Below, piece after piece: positions 34,601-42,811 of a DNA stretch of 64,000 bases (position 1 is its first letter; every line of letters begins with the position of its first letter). The notes under the pieces were generated by a model, which saw only the letters and a list, made by a program, of their open reading frames with translations, was not told the origin of the DNA and searched no databases. Source of the DNA: Chryseobacterium daeguense DSM 19388 (lineage in GTDB: Bacteria; Bacteroidota; Bacteroidia; Flavobacteriales; Weeksellaceae). The stretch is from positions 112,997-176,996 of the forward strand of contig NZ_KE387263.1 in assembly GCF_000430825.1 (NCBI RefSeq), written 5' to 3'. The position numbers and the translations under genes are program-made.

Positions 34601-34844
34601 ATTCTACTTTTTTCACGTTTTCCAAAGAACCCACGGCGTCCTCAATCTTCCGGGTCACGGATGTTTCCACCTCAGCAGGTGAAGCTCCCGGATATACCGT
34701 GGAAATGGTTACCATATTGGTTTCAAACTTCGGAATCAATTCATACCCCATCATGGAGTAGCTTAAGATACCACCCAGCGTAAGAATCGTAAATAATACG
34801 ATAACGAGGGACGGCCTTTTAATGGATATTTCTGCTAACTTCAT
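31659..34844 (-). CDS. RND efflux pump, inner-membrane transporter
   Basis: 1061 residues, AcrB/HAE1-type size, with 12 membrane helices and two large periplasmic loops. The N-terminus MKLAEISIKRPSLVIVLF and the proton-relay aspartate pair in GILVDDAIVVLENIYRHME are conserved, as is the relay lysine in GLVAKNAILIVDFTNARK. It exports drugs or other amphiphiles with the adaptor and outer-membrane channel encoded upstream (8 and 13 bases between genes counting back from this one). Metal (CzcA-type) transport is less likely. Substrates unknown; regulated by the TetR protein at the head of the operon. Confidence 0.93.
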   Translation of the reverse strand: MKLAEISIKRPSLVIVLFTILTLGGILSYSMMGYELIPKFETNMVTISTVYPGASPAEVETSVTRKIEDAVGSLENVKKVESSSYESLSVIMVQLNDGADVDYALNDAQRKVNAILADLPEDVDAPSLNKFSLDDLPIITMSISSDKLNSKDLYDLLDKKIEPIFSRVNGVAQVDLVGGQEREIQVNLDEKKLQGYGLSIADVQNAILSSNLDFPTGSLKTRTNKSTIRLSGKYKSVAEMNNLVVSNKNGAQVRLSDIATVFDAQKDVEKVARFNQFPTILMQVKKQSDANAVAVSESVQKTIATVEAAYKVQGVKVKVVNDTTDFTLESANHVIFDLFLAIILVAIVMLLFLHSIRNAFIVMVSIPASLIATFIGMNLMGYTLNLMSLLGLSLVVGILVDDAIVVLENIYRHMEMGKSKIRAAYDGASEIGFTVAAITLVIVVVFLPIAMSSGLVANILAQFCVTVVIATMLSLLASFTIIPWLSSRFGKLEHLTGKNWFEKFILWFEGMIDRFTHWITGILEWCLKTTLRRISTVIITFVVLISSFMLVAFGFIGGEFFPPIDRGQFLVQMELSKDATVEKTNQLTLDVEKFLRNDKDVVDLITTVGQQSTGFGGAQATTYQSEVQVNLTDKSERSESTNIKAAKIKRALEEKFTGVKFKTAPIGIMGAENAPIEMVVTAPDNETAVKEATRILELLKKVPGAVDAELSTDTGSPEVQVNIDRDKMSALGLNLSSVGQTMQTAFNGNTDGKFRAGEYEYDINIRFGDANRQSIDDVKNLMFTNPQGQQVRLSQFADVKMGSGPSLLERRDKAPSVKVRAKAVGRPVGDVANEWAAQFKDSKNKPVGVDYIWSADMENQEEGFGTLGIALLAAIVLVYLVMVSLYDSFVYPFVVLFSIPLAMIGVMVILALTANSLNIFTMLGMIMLIGLVAKNAILIVDFTNARKAAGANTHDALVQANHARLRPILMTTIAMIFGMLPIALATGAGAEMNKGLAWVVIGGLTSSLFLTLIIVPVVYSLFDSILRRMGKHEKLDYEAEMKAEYEHRELSEDGYTPKHLD

Positions 34845-34851
34845 CTTCGCC

Positions 34852-35913
34852 CTACTTTATAATATTCACTTTAGAACCGTTATCAAGGTTGATCTGGCCG
34901 CTTGTTACTACCTGCTCGCCACCGTTTAATCCGCTAAGAACCTGAACTTTGTCCCCGTAAACTTTCCCTACTGTTACTTTAATTAATTTAGCAACACCAT
35001 TCTGAACAATAAATAATTGCCCTGAACTTACTCCGTTTACGAAAGCTTCTGCCGGAACGGTTAACATATTTTGAGTTTCTGCGCCATTGTTTGTTTTAAA
35101 TGTAGCTGTTGCATACATACCGGCTTTTAAATTTCCTCTGTTCTGCACTTCGATTTCAACCGGGAAATTCAAAGAAGCATCACTTTTAGGTGCAATGAAG
35201 GTAATTCTTCCCACGAAAGAATCTTGCGGCAGTACATTTACTTTAATCGGAACTTCCTGACCAAGCTGGATTCTTCCGATTTGGCTTTCATCCACTAAAA
35301 CGGAAAGCTTTAAGCTGTTAATATTCACGATTTCGAAAAGTGCAGTTCCCGGAGCAACTACCATTCCCGGCTCAACCATTTTTTTATTGATCATTCCGCT
35401 GATTCCTGCACGGATGCTGGTATCATTTACCTTTACGCCCTGTGCTCTTACTGCAGCCTGCGCATTTTTAAGCTGTAATCTTGAATTATCAAGCTGCTGC
35501 TTTGTAACACCGCCTGTTTTATAGGCATTCTCGTAACGCTGATTATCGATAATGGCGTTCTGCAAGTTGTTCTGAGCCTGAGTAACATCTACTTCAATAG
35601 CATCTCTTTTGATGGTTGCCAATACCTGGCCTGCTCCTACTCTGGAACCTTCTTTCACCAAAACGCTTACAATACGCCCTGAAATTTCAGCAGACTGGTT
35701 CATTTCCTGCTTTGGAATAAATGTTCCGTTCGCAGAATAGTCCGTGTCTATATTTTCTCTTTTTACCGTTACAATATTTACGTTGATTTTATCTACCTGC
35801 TTGGCAACTTCTTTTACCTCCGCCGTCTGCTTTTCTTTGTTACCTGCAATCTTGTAAGCTGCCAAACCGATGAGTACAGCCGCCACGATGATATATATAA
35901 TAGTTTTTTTCAT
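34852..35913 (-). CDS. RND efflux periplasmic adaptor (membrane fusion protein)
   Basis: 353 residues. An N-terminal anchor (IIYIIVAAVLIGLAAYKI) precedes a lipoyl/hairpin/barrel architecture: the lipoyl half VSVLVKEGSRVGAGQVLATI, the helical hairpin with NNLQNAIIDNQRYENAYKTG, and the second lipoyl half ISGMINKKMVEPGMVVAPGT. It links the RND pump to the outer-membrane channel. Lies 5 bases after the tolC-like gene and 7 bases before the pump gene. Confidence 0.93.
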   Translation of the reverse strand: MKKTIIYIIVAAVLIGLAAYKIAGNKEKQTAEVKEVAKQVDKINVNIVTVKRENIDTDYSANGTFIPKQEMNQSAEISGRIVSVLVKEGSRVGAGQVLATIKRDAIEVDVTQAQNNLQNAIIDNQRYENAYKTGGVTKQQLDNSRLQLKNAQAAVRAQGVKVNDTSIRAGISGMINKKMVEPGMVVAPGTALFEIVNINSLKLSVLVDESQIGRIQLGQEVPIKVNVLPQDSFVGRITFIAPKSDASLNFPVEIEVQNRGNLKAGMYATATFKTNNGAETQNMLTVPAEAFVNGVSSGQLFIVQNGVAKLIKVTVGKVYGDKVQVLSGLNGGEQVVTSGQINLDNGSKVNIIK

Positions 35914-35918
35914 GTTTA

Positions 35919-37271
35919 TTACGGGTTTTGTAGTGTGTTTAATTCTCCTTTTGCTTTAATTAATTTAATTTCGGCCTGTTTATAATCCAATAATGCGTTT
36001 GCGTAATTCTGTTTAGCCTGGGTTAATGCGTTTTCAGCATCCAGAACTTCTGTAAGCGTCGCTAATCCGTACTGATAGTTTGACTGGGTGTTCTTCTGAA
36101 CCCTTTCTGCAAGACCTACGTTATCTTTTGTGCTTTCGATATTGATCAATGCGTTTTCCATATTGGTAATTGCATTTTTGTAATCTAAGCTTAAGCTAAG
36201 CTGGGTGTTCTGAATATCCTGATCAAGATCCTGAATATCAATTTCCGCCTGCTGGATTTTTGCTTTTGTAGCGCCTCCGGTGAAAATCGGAATATTGATA
36301 TTTAAACCAATCGCTGAATAATCACTCCAAAGAACACCCTGGTTCAGACCGTTTGTAAGGGGGAATTTTCCTCCTTGTCCGCCCCATCCGTAATTGGCAA
36401 CCAGTCCTACGGTAGGATACAGATATGCTTCCGTAGCTTTTTTATTGTATTGAAGAAGTTCTTTATTTTTATTTAAAACTTTGATTTCCGTACGGTCATC
36501 AAGATTTACATTACTGGCTATAAGCTCCGGTCTCGGTTCTATTGATTTTTCTTCAAGCTCAATGTCTGTACCGATAGGAACTCCCATATAAAACTTCAAA
36601 GCATTTTTTGAAAGCTCTACAGAATTCACCAAAGTCTGCCTGTTTGACCCGATATTGGTAAGCTGAACATTGGTTCTGTCCAGATCAATTGATTTTGCAA
36701 GACCATTGTCTACCAGACTTTTGATAACATTTCTTACCTTTTCTGTATTGGCATAGCTGGCTTCTACAGTTTTAAGATTTTCTTCCTGCACAAAAACCTG
36801 GTAATAGGCTGTTGCTACATTTTCGATGATCTGTTCATTGGTAAGCTGTGCATTAAGCACATAAAATTCTCTGGTAGATTTTGCGGCCTTAAGACCTGTA
36901 AAAACCCTTTGGTCAAATAAAGCCTGCTGCACCTGAACGGAAGCAGTAGAGCTCCAAGGCTGTCCCAGCTGAGCTCTGATTCTTTCTCCACCAAACTCAA
37001 GCAACGACTCCTGAATAATAGGATTGTAGGTTAACCCCGCCGTAGCACTGATCTGTGGTAAGGCTCCCGCTCTGGCTTCATCAATTTTATATTCGGCTTT
37101 TTTAATCTGTAAAGCAGCTTTTTTGGCTTCTGCTTTGTTTTGAAGCGCCTGCTTGATGGCTTCCTGAAGAGAAACCTGCTGCTGTGCAGACACCGATGAA
37201 AAACCGAACATCATAAATGCAGCCGCTATTCCTATTTTTAGCTTGTTTGCAGTTATACGTTTTCTTTTCAT
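35919..37271 (-). CDS. TolC-family outer-membrane efflux channel
   Basis: 450 residues with a signal peptide ending near GFSSVSAQ (about residue 29). Two repeated helical hairpins typical of OEP proteins are seen in VSLQEAIKQALQNKAEAKKA and LSLDYKNAITNMENALINIE, plus the C-terminal TLTEVLDAENALTQAKQNYA repeat signature. No lipobox cysteine is seen, so not a lipoprotein. Second gene of the operon, 97 bases after tetR. Confidence 0.93.
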   Translation of the reverse strand: MKRKRITANKLKIGIAAAFMMFGFSSVSAQQQVSLQEAIKQALQNKAEAKKAALQIKKAEYKIDEARAGALPQISATAGLTYNPIIQESLLEFGGERIRAQLGQPWSSTASVQVQQALFDQRVFTGLKAAKSTREFYVLNAQLTNEQIIENVATAYYQVFVQEENLKTVEASYANTEKVRNVIKSLVDNGLAKSIDLDRTNVQLTNIGSNRQTLVNSVELSKNALKFYMGVPIGTDIELEEKSIEPRPELIASNVNLDDRTEIKVLNKNKELLQYNKKATEAYLYPTVGLVANYGWGGQGGKFPLTNGLNQGVLWSDYSAIGLNINIPIFTGGATKAKIQQAEIDIQDLDQDIQNTQLSLSLDYKNAITNMENALINIESTKDNVGLAERVQKNTQSNYQYGLATLTEVLDAENALTQAKQNYANALLDYKQAEIKLIKAKGELNTLQNP

Positions 37272-37368
37272 AATCTTATACTTCGTTTATTTTTTTAATG
37301 TAAATATTGTCTTAAATGTTTTTATTTCTAAATGACGTATCATTTATTAAAATACTTTACCGTTTTAT

Positions 37369-37962
37369 TTATTTTTTAAATAACATATTCAAGATAATGT
37401 CTTTTCTTTCAGAAATAATTTTATCAAATTCTTCTTCATTAATCATCAGATTCTCCATCAGCAGGGGTCTTACGGCACTTGGGAACACCAATAGCGAAAC
37501 CATATTCAGCACAAACTGGATGGGCTTCATTTTTTCTATATTTCCCAGTTTCATTTCGGCTTCTATGTCTTTGTATAGCTTATGAAGCTCATCTTCTTCT
37601 ATATCTTTCTTATGACAGTTTCCTTTGTTGATCTGTGAAACAATGTAGGTTTCCAAATAAGGGTATTGAAGACTTGTAGACAGGCTTCCTTCTATAAACT
37701 GACCGATCTTTTCCTTGAAAGGCAGATCAGAGTTCATTATAATTTCAGATTTTTCGTGTTCTACTTTCTGTGCTTCATCGAAGATGATCTGGATAAGATT
37801 ATCACGAGAGCGAAAATAGTAGTTTATCAGCGTTCTATTGACCCCGGCTTCATCAGCTATTTCCTGAGTAGTTGCATCAAACTTACCTTTCACAAAGAAT
37901 AAATTCTTTGCTGTTTCCTTGATTAATTCTTGTGTTTGGTCCTTTTTTGCTTGATTTGACAT
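37369..37962 (-). CDS. TetR/AcrR-family repressor of the RND operon
   Basis: 197 residues. The N-terminal helix-turn-helix is ATTQEIADEAGVNRTLINYY (about 27-46), followed by FRSRDNLIQIIFDEAQ. The ligand-binding core is divergent, as usual. It heads the tolC-MFP-RND operon on the same strand, so it most likely represses its own operon and is released by a pump substrate. Two copies of a palindrome around its promoter are candidate operators. Confidence 0.9.
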   Translation of the reverse strand: MSNQAKKDQTQELIKETAKNLFFVKGKFDATTQEIADEAGVNRTLINYYFRSRDNLIQIIFDEAQKVEHEKSEIIMNSDLPFKEKIGQFIEGSLSTSLQYPYLETYIVSQINKGNCHKKDIEEDELHKLYKDIEAEMKLGNIEKMKPIQFVLNMVSLLVFPSAVRPLLMENLMINEEEFDKIISERKDIILNMLFKK

Positions 37963-38027
37963 TTTTGTTAAACAAATTTGTGCAAATATAAATCAACCAA
38001 ATGTTTTGACAAAATTGTTAAACAAAA
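37960..38027 (-). promoter_or_regulatory. tetR promoter with two palindromic operator candidates
   Basis: On the minus strand a -33 TTTG (38010-38013) and a -7 TATATTTG (37983-37990) are 19 bases apart. The near-palindrome TTTGTTAAACAAA occurs at 37964-37976 just before the start codon, and as ATTGTTAAACAAA at 38014-38026, exactly 50 bases apart. They flank the promoter, as TetR-type operators do. Confidence 0.65.
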
Positions 38028-38071
38028 TAATTAAGAAAATTATTATGATTTGCATCAGGTTTTATGCAAAA

Positions 38072-38098
38072 AAAAAGCTGCCTCATTCGAGACAGCCT
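38072..38098 (-). terminator. terminator of the CvfB-like gene
   Basis: An imperfect stem, GGCTGTCTC with GAGGCAGC on the minus strand, precedes nine T. It is just downstream of the gene that ends at 38102. Confidence 0.75.
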
Positions 38099-38101
38099 GT
38101 T

Positions 38102-38947
38102 TTATAATAATTTTATTTTATCTTCTAAAATATCGATGACTTTATCCTTGTAAAGCCCGCCGATTGCTTTTTTGAAGTTCTTTTTACTCATCTGGACCTC
38201 ATCTTTGATCTCTTCAGGAGTAGATTTGTCTGAGAGATACAGCAGTCCATAGTTTTCTTCCAGCTTATCTAATATCTTCTTTTTAAATTCATCAATATTT
38301 TCGAAACCCTGCGGCTGTAGTGATACATCTATTTTGCCGTCTTCGCGGATTTCTTTGATATAGCCGGTTTCTTCTGATAAAGGATACAATTTTTTGAAAA
38401 CATCGGAAGCGTAAATCAACCCGATGTATTTTTTATTAATAACTACATTCCAGCCCAATTCGCTTTCATTCATCATAATCAGATCCACCTTATCTCCTTT
38501 TTTGAAGGGTAAATCCTGGTATTGAGGATTTCTTTTAAACTTTGTGGTTCCTGTGATTAATTCTAAATCTTCATCAATATAAATATGAACAAGATATCTT
38601 TTTCCTTCTACAATTTTGGTTTTTTGCTGTTTGTACGGGATAAATAAATCTTTTATAATTCCCCAATCCATAAAAGCTCCGCTCGGAAGGCTCTGAACGC
38701 AGCTCATCACGGCAAACTCATCAACTTCGGCCAAAGGAATTTCTGTAGTTGCCTTTAATTTTCCATCATCCTGATACACAAAAACTTCCATTTCATCATC
38801 AATTTCTTTGTCGTCCTGGATGAAAATTTTAGGTAAAAAAGCTTTTTCACCCGATTCATCCGTTAAGATCCAACCTGAATTGTTTTTGTCTGAAATTTTT
38901 AAAGTCTGAGTTTTCCCTATTTGCATGAATGATAAATTAGTCTGCAA
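38102..38947 (-). CDS. CvfB-like S1 RNA-binding protein
   Basis: 281 residues. CvfB/YitL proteins have three S1-like OB domains and a winged-helix end. Seen here: a first OB-like part (about 5-65), a second starting near FMDWGIIKDLFIPYKQQ, a third near GWNVVINKKYIGLIYASDVF, and the C-terminal winged helix STPEEIKDEVQMSKKNFKKA (about 245-265) ending in IGGLYKDKVIDI. It binds RNA; in Staphylococcus it affects virulence gene expression. Its role here is unknown. Monocistronic. Confidence 0.85.
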   Translation of the reverse strand: MQTNLSFMQIGKTQTLKISDKNNSGWILTDESGEKAFLPKIFIQDDKEIDDEMEVFVYQDDGKLKATTEIPLAEVDEFAVMSCVQSLPSGAFMDWGIIKDLFIPYKQQKTKIVEGKRYLVHIYIDEDLELITGTTKFKRNPQYQDLPFKKGDKVDLIMMNESELGWNVVINKKYIGLIYASDVFKKLYPLSEETGYIKEIREDGKIDVSLQPQGFENIDEFKKKILDKLEENYGLLYLSDKSTPEEIKDEVQMSKKNFKKAIGGLYKDKVIDILEDKIKLL

Positions 38948-38972
38948 AGGTACGGAAATAATTGTAATTGGA

Positions 38973-39042
38973 GGTCGAGTTAAGAGTTGGAGGGTTTGAG
39001 AATTTAGGGTCTAGGGTTTAGGGTTTAGGGTTTAGGGTTTAG
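38973..39042. repeat. heptad array ending in telomere-like TTTAGGG units (forward)
   Basis: Ten consecutive 7-base units, degrading upstream and perfect downstream: GGTCGAG, TTAAGAG, TTGGAGG, GTTTGAG, AATTTAG, GGTCTAG, then GGTTTAG four times (39015-39042). GGTTTAG is the plant-type telomere unit TTTAGGG in another phase. It lies between the CvfB-like gene start and the lpd terminator. The same unit occurs in reverse orientation at 56806. Confidence 0.8.
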
Positions 39043-39051
39043 GAAAATAAA

Positions 39052-39089
39052 AAAGACTGTCATTCATTCAATAAGGAATAACAGTCTTT
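39052..39089 (-). terminator. lpd terminator
   Basis: AAAGACTGT and ACAGTCTTT form a 9-bp stem with a 20-base loop; T-runs on both strands. Downstream of lpd on the minus strand. Confidence 0.7.
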
Positions 39090-39131
39090 AATTTTTTAAT
39101 ATTTTAAATGATTAAATCTTTCAATCAAATA

Positions 39132-40535
39132 TTACATGTGAATCGGTCTTTTTGCTGTAGCATCTAAAGCCGCTTCTTTAATAGCTTCTGCATACGTAGG
39201 GTGTGCGTGAGAACTTCTTGCGATATCTTCAGCACTTGCACGGAATTCCATGGCAATCACACCTTCTGCAATAAGGTCTGCAGCTCTTGCGCCTACAATG
39301 TGCATTCCTAAAACTTCGTCAGTTTTTTCGTCTGCAAGGATTTTTACCAAACCGTCAACATCACCACTCGCACGGCTTCTTCCTAATGCTCTCATCGGGA
39401 AAGAACCTACTTTGTAAGCGACACCTTCTTCTTTTAGCTGCTCTTCAGTTTTACCAACACCCGCTACTTCAGGCCAAGTGTAAACAACACCAGGAATCAG
39501 GTTATAGTTAACGTGAGGTTTTTGTCCTGCCAATGTTTCAGCAACGAAAACTCCTTCTTCCTCTGCTTTGTGAGCCAGCATCGCCCCTTTGATAACGTCT
39601 CCTATAGCGTAGATGTTTGCTACATTAGTCTGAAGCTGATCGTTTACTTTCACTCTTCCTCTTTCATCAAGCTCTACGCCTGCTTTTTCCAGTCCAAGAC
39701 CATCTGTGTAAGGCTTTCTACCAACAGAAACTAAACAATAATCTCCTTCAACAGTTACTTCTTCTCCTTTTTTATCTTTAGCCATGATTTTTACCGTATC
39801 ACCATTTCTTTCCACTGCAGAAACTGCTGTAGACAGCATGAACTTCATTCCCTGCTTTTTAAGAACTTTCGTTAATTCCTTACTTAAAGCTCCGTCCATT
39901 GTAGGAATGATTTTATCCATAAACTCTACTACTGTTACCTGAGCTCCCAGTCTTAAATAAACTGAACCAAGCTCAAGACCGATAACTCCACCACCGATCA
40001 CCACTAAATGCTTAGGAATTTCTTTAAGATTTAAAGCTTCCGTAGAAGTTATCACTCTTTCTTTATCTAAAGTAATGAAAGGCAAAGAAGACGGTTTGGA
40101 ACCTGTTGCGATGATGGTGTATTTAGATTCGATGGTTTCAGTAGAACCGTCGTTTTTAGTCACTTTAATCTGAGTAGCAGATTCGAAGCTTCCAACACCT
40201 TCAAAAACAGTAATTTTGTTTTTGTTCATCAGATAGCTGATTCCGTCTGTATTCTGTTTGATGACCTCATTTTTACGTTCAATCATTCTTGCAATATCAG
40301 CTTGAGGCTCATTAATAATGATTCCGTGGCCGGCAAAATTGTGTTTTGCATTTTCAAAATGCTCAGAGCTGTCCAGAAGCGCTTTTGACGGAATACATCC
40401 CACGTTCAGACAAGTTCCTCCTAAAGTTGGGTATTTTTCAATAATTGCTGTTGTGAAACCTAATTGTGCAGCACGGATTGCAGCAACATAACCACCAGGA
40501 CCAGAACCGATTACGGTAACATCGAATTGACTCAT
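39132..40535 (-). CDS. lpdA: dihydrolipoyl dehydrogenase
   Basis: E3 flavoenzyme of pyruvate and 2-oxoglutarate dehydrogenase complexes; re-oxidises lipoamide using FAD and NAD. 467 residues. N-terminal FAD motif VIGSGPGGYVAAIRA; redox-active disulfide GGTCLNVGCIPSK (C42, C47); NAD-binding VIGGGVIGLELGSVYLRLGA; C-terminal active-site SSHAHPTYAEAIKEAA with the catalytic His-Glu pair. No E1 or E2 genes are adjacent. On the minus strand TAAATTTG (40578-40585) is a -7-like box about 45 bases before the start. Confidence 0.96.
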   Translation of the reverse strand: MSQFDVTVIGSGPGGYVAAIRAAQLGFTTAIIEKYPTLGGTCLNVGCIPSKALLDSSEHFENAKHNFAGHGIIINEPQADIARMIERKNEVIKQNTDGISYLMNKNKITVFEGVGSFESATQIKVTKNDGSTETIESKYTIIATGSKPSSLPFITLDKERVITSTEALNLKEIPKHLVVIGGGVIGLELGSVYLRLGAQVTVVEFMDKIIPTMDGALSKELTKVLKKQGMKFMLSTAVSAVERNGDTVKIMAKDKKGEEVTVEGDYCLVSVGRKPYTDGLGLEKAGVELDERGRVKVNDQLQTNVANIYAIGDVIKGAMLAHKAEEEGVFVAETLAGQKPHVNYNLIPGVVYTWPEVAGVGKTEEQLKEEGVAYKVGSFPMRALGRSRASGDVDGLVKILADEKTDEVLGMHIVGARAADLIAEGVIAMEFRASAEDIARSSHAHPTYAEAIKEAALDATAKRPIHM

Positions 40536-40630
40536 GTTATTTTATGAATTTGTTTATTATTATCTCTTTAATTCTTACAAATTTAACGATTAATTACCAC
40601 GTGAGAAAGTGAGATTTGTCAAATTTTTTA

Positions 40631-40753
40631 GATGGAAGCTGGATGATGGGTGATGGAAGTTTAAAACATTATGAATATTCCTAAACATTTTAATTTATTA
40701 AAAAGAAGTTCTCTATAACTTCCAGCCTCCTGCTTCAAGCTTCCAGCCTATTC
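40631..40753. repeat. heptad-period repeat pair between a hypothetical gene and lpd
   Basis: The left array has four units (GATGGAA, GCTGGAT, GATGGGT, GATGGAA; 40631-40658). The right array has five (CTTCCAG, CCTCCTG, CTTCAAG, CTTCCAG, CCTATTC; 40719-40753), ending at the stop of the 40755 gene. The right units are complementary to the left ones (CTTCCAG against GCTGGAT-like). About 60 AT-rich bases separate them. Confidence 0.75.
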
Positions 40754-40754
40754 A

Positions 40755-41102
40755 TCAATCCAAATTCAGTTTTCCCTTTCCAAATTCTCCTGTGCTTTCA
40801 AAATAGGAACCTCCATACACGTACCATTCAAGGTTCTCCAGAAATTCCACGGTATTTTCAGGGGTGATATTCGGGCGGTCTTTTTTCGAAACAATTCCTT
40901 TGTACCATCTTCCTGATTTAGTATAATGTTCATATTCCACAAAATACCGGATCCATATTCTCTGACAGAGCTTGCATTGCTGAATAGAAACTTCCGCATG
41001 TCTTCCGTTCGTATGATCTATTCCCAGCTCGGAACTTCTATATTCGGTATAGTTTGAATTTGGCTTTTCACAGGCACATCCTAATTTCTGTATTTTATTC
41101 AT
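40755..41102 (-). CDS. small protein with two cysteine pairs (putative zinc-binding)
   Basis: 115 residues from the ATG at 41102 (MNKIQKLGCACEKPN); an upstream TTG would add 12 residues and is less likely. LGCACEKPN and QQCKLCQRIW supply two cysteine pairs that may bind zinc. A tryptophan- and tyrosine-rich middle (IRYFVEYEHYTKSGRWYKG) follows. No family recognised; no signal peptide. It ends against a heptad array and lies 74 bases after the glycosyltransferase gene on the same strand. Confidence 0.6.
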   Translation of the reverse strand: MNKIQKLGCACEKPNSNYTEYRSSELGIDHTNGRHAEVSIQQCKLCQRIWIRYFVEYEHYTKSGRWYKGIVSKKDRPNITPENTVEFLENLEWYVYGGSYFESTGEFGKGKLNLD

Positions 41103-41176
41103 TGATAAATACTGATTAAATAAAATTATTGAGGCCAAAAATAAGAAAATAAGATCCCAAAAGACAAACAGGGTTA

Positions 41177-42262
41177 TTATGATTTCACCAAATCCAGCAA
41201 AACCTTTTCATATTTATCCAAAATAATATTCTTGGAAAATCTTGATTTAATGGAGCTTTTAATAGAATCTCCATCATACCTCTCGTGAAGAACCTGCATT
41301 ATTTTCTGAGAAAAATCTTCATGATTATCAATGTCGGCAATTTCACCGTTGACGCTATGCTGAATAATTTCATTAATTCCGCCGGGGCAGTTGTTTGCTA
41401 AAGAGTAAGTTCCGCAGGCTCCGGCTTCCAGCAGTACATTTGGAAAGCCTTCATACCTTGAAGAAAGGATGAAAAGATCAGCATATTTCAAAAACTGATA
41501 CGGATTTTCCTGCCTTCCGTGAAAAAAGACATGCTTGAGACCTAAAAAGTCTTTCATCTGATGCAGCACTTCCCTATCCTGTCCATCTCCTAAAATATGC
41601 AGCAGAATATTTTCATTTTTAAGTCTTGAAAATACTTTCAGAAGGTTATCAAAACCTTTCCTGGAGGATAAATTGCCAATAGCCACTACATTTTTATAAT
41701 TGTATTTGAAGCATTCCGGCTTTTGCGCAGCTGCCAGCTTTTCTTCTATGAAATCAAAATCTACGGGATTATTTATCTTGATGATTTTACTGGATTTTAT
41801 TCTGAAATTCTTTGTAAGATCTTTCATCATATCATCACTTTGAGCGATGATTTTATCGTAATTATTGTAAAAATTATAGAAGAATTTTATTTCTTTTCTT
41901 GTGACGTGCTCCGTTACAACATTGGTTTCCCTTGCTATGAATTTTGTCTGTGGAAACAGCTTGATAAATAATGATAAATAGGCGTTCACCTCCCCAAATC
42001 CAGAAAAAACTATATCGGGCTTCCTTCTGTAAATCTCCCTCAAAATAGGTTTTAAAGAATGCCTGATTCTCTCCTTATTTACATCAATAATTTCAACATC
42101 TTTTTTAAGATAATTGAGATAGCCGCCCTGTTTACGTAAAAGCAAAATTTTAGGCTCGAAACGATCCCGGGAGAGATGATTCGCAATGGTGGTAACAATC
42201 CTTTCTGCGCCTCCGGTTTCCAAATCCGGCAGAATAAATATGACAGAAATCTTTTTCATCAA
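41177..42262 (-). CDS. GT4-family glycosyltransferase
   Basis: 361 residues with a GT-B fold. N-terminal VIFILPDLETGGAERIVTTI is the acceptor-side glycine motif; the C-terminal lobe has NVVAIGNLSSRKGFDNLLKV and the donor-binding EGFPNVLLEAGACGT with the E-x7-E pattern. It adds a sugar from a nucleotide donor to a surface glycan or lipid, inferred from family only. Start is one of two adjacent ATG codons. The next gene upstream ends 7 bases away. Confidence 0.88.
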   Translation of the reverse strand: MMKKISVIFILPDLETGGAERIVTTIANHLSRDRFEPKILLLRKQGGYLNYLKKDVEIIDVNKERIRHSLKPILREIYRRKPDIVFSGFGEVNAYLSLFIKLFPQTKFIARETNVVTEHVTRKEIKFFYNFYNNYDKIIAQSDDMMKDLTKNFRIKSSKIIKINNPVDFDFIEEKLAAAQKPECFKYNYKNVVAIGNLSSRKGFDNLLKVFSRLKNENILLHILGDGQDREVLHQMKDFLGLKHVFFHGRQENPYQFLKYADLFILSSRYEGFPNVLLEAGACGTYSLANNCPGGINEIIQHSVNGEIADIDNHEDFSQKIMQVLHERYDGDSIKSSIKSRFSKNIILDKYEKVLLDLVKS

Positions 42263-42269
42263 TGTAAAG

Positions 42270-42810
42270 TTAGTAAAAAGTTTTATTAACCTTTAATCCC
42301 AGCTCTTCAAAAATAGGAATTATTTCATTAATATTTTCCACGCTTAGGAAAACATACTTGTCTTCACTGAAATTCATTCCTCTTGTTTTAAAAAAAGAAA
42401 AAGGTTCATCATTTCTACCAAATATACTTTCGGGTTCTCCAAAAATTAAATTTCCAAAAAAATTACCATTCATTTCGGCATTAATTTGAGTGATTTCTTC
42501 AAGTTTTTCCTCTTTTTTAATATTTTGGGTTGGATTTTTTTGCAATAATAATTCTTTGGTTTGTTATTAAATAGTAATCATTTTTTAAATTAAAATACTT
42601 TAAAATCCATCTGAAAATGGCTACATAGAAACCCACACAAAACATTACAATTCCAAAAATGAAAACAGGAAATTTATTAAGAAGAAAAAAAAGAGAAACT
42701 ACTAAATAAAAAACTGAAAAGACAATTCTCAGCTTTTCGATTGTATTAAAAAAGAAACTCTTCCTGGGAAGAATTTCTTTCAAAATTATTTCGTTATTGT
42801 TTAAAATCAT
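42270..42810 (-). pseudogene. frameshifted two-helix membrane protein with bPH-like C-terminal domain
   Basis: Two overlapping minus-strand frames appear to be one gene. 42517-42810 gives 97 residues: about 40 residues, two membrane helices (VFSVFYLVVSLFFLLNK and FIFGIVMFCVGFYVAI), then DYYLITNQRIIIAKK, the start of a bacterial PH-type domain. The continuation (INAEMNGNFFGNLIFGEPES ... VENINEIIPIFEELG) lies in the next frame, 42270 to about 42540. The join falls in a run of seven A (plus-strand T at 42535-42541); six A would restore a protein of about 180 residues. Indel in the homopolymer, real or sequencing. Confidence 0.75.
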
Positions 42811-42811
42811 T

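Noticed and set aside
38973..39042. Eukaryotic (plant) contamination because of TTTAGGG units
   Set aside because: The array is embedded between clear bacterial genes, grades into degenerate units, and belongs to a wider heptad family.
42535..42541. Programmed -1 frameshift at the A-run in the membrane-protein gene
   Set aside because: A -1 shift enters the third frame, which does not continue the protein; only a +1 shift or a loss of one A does, so an indel is preferred.
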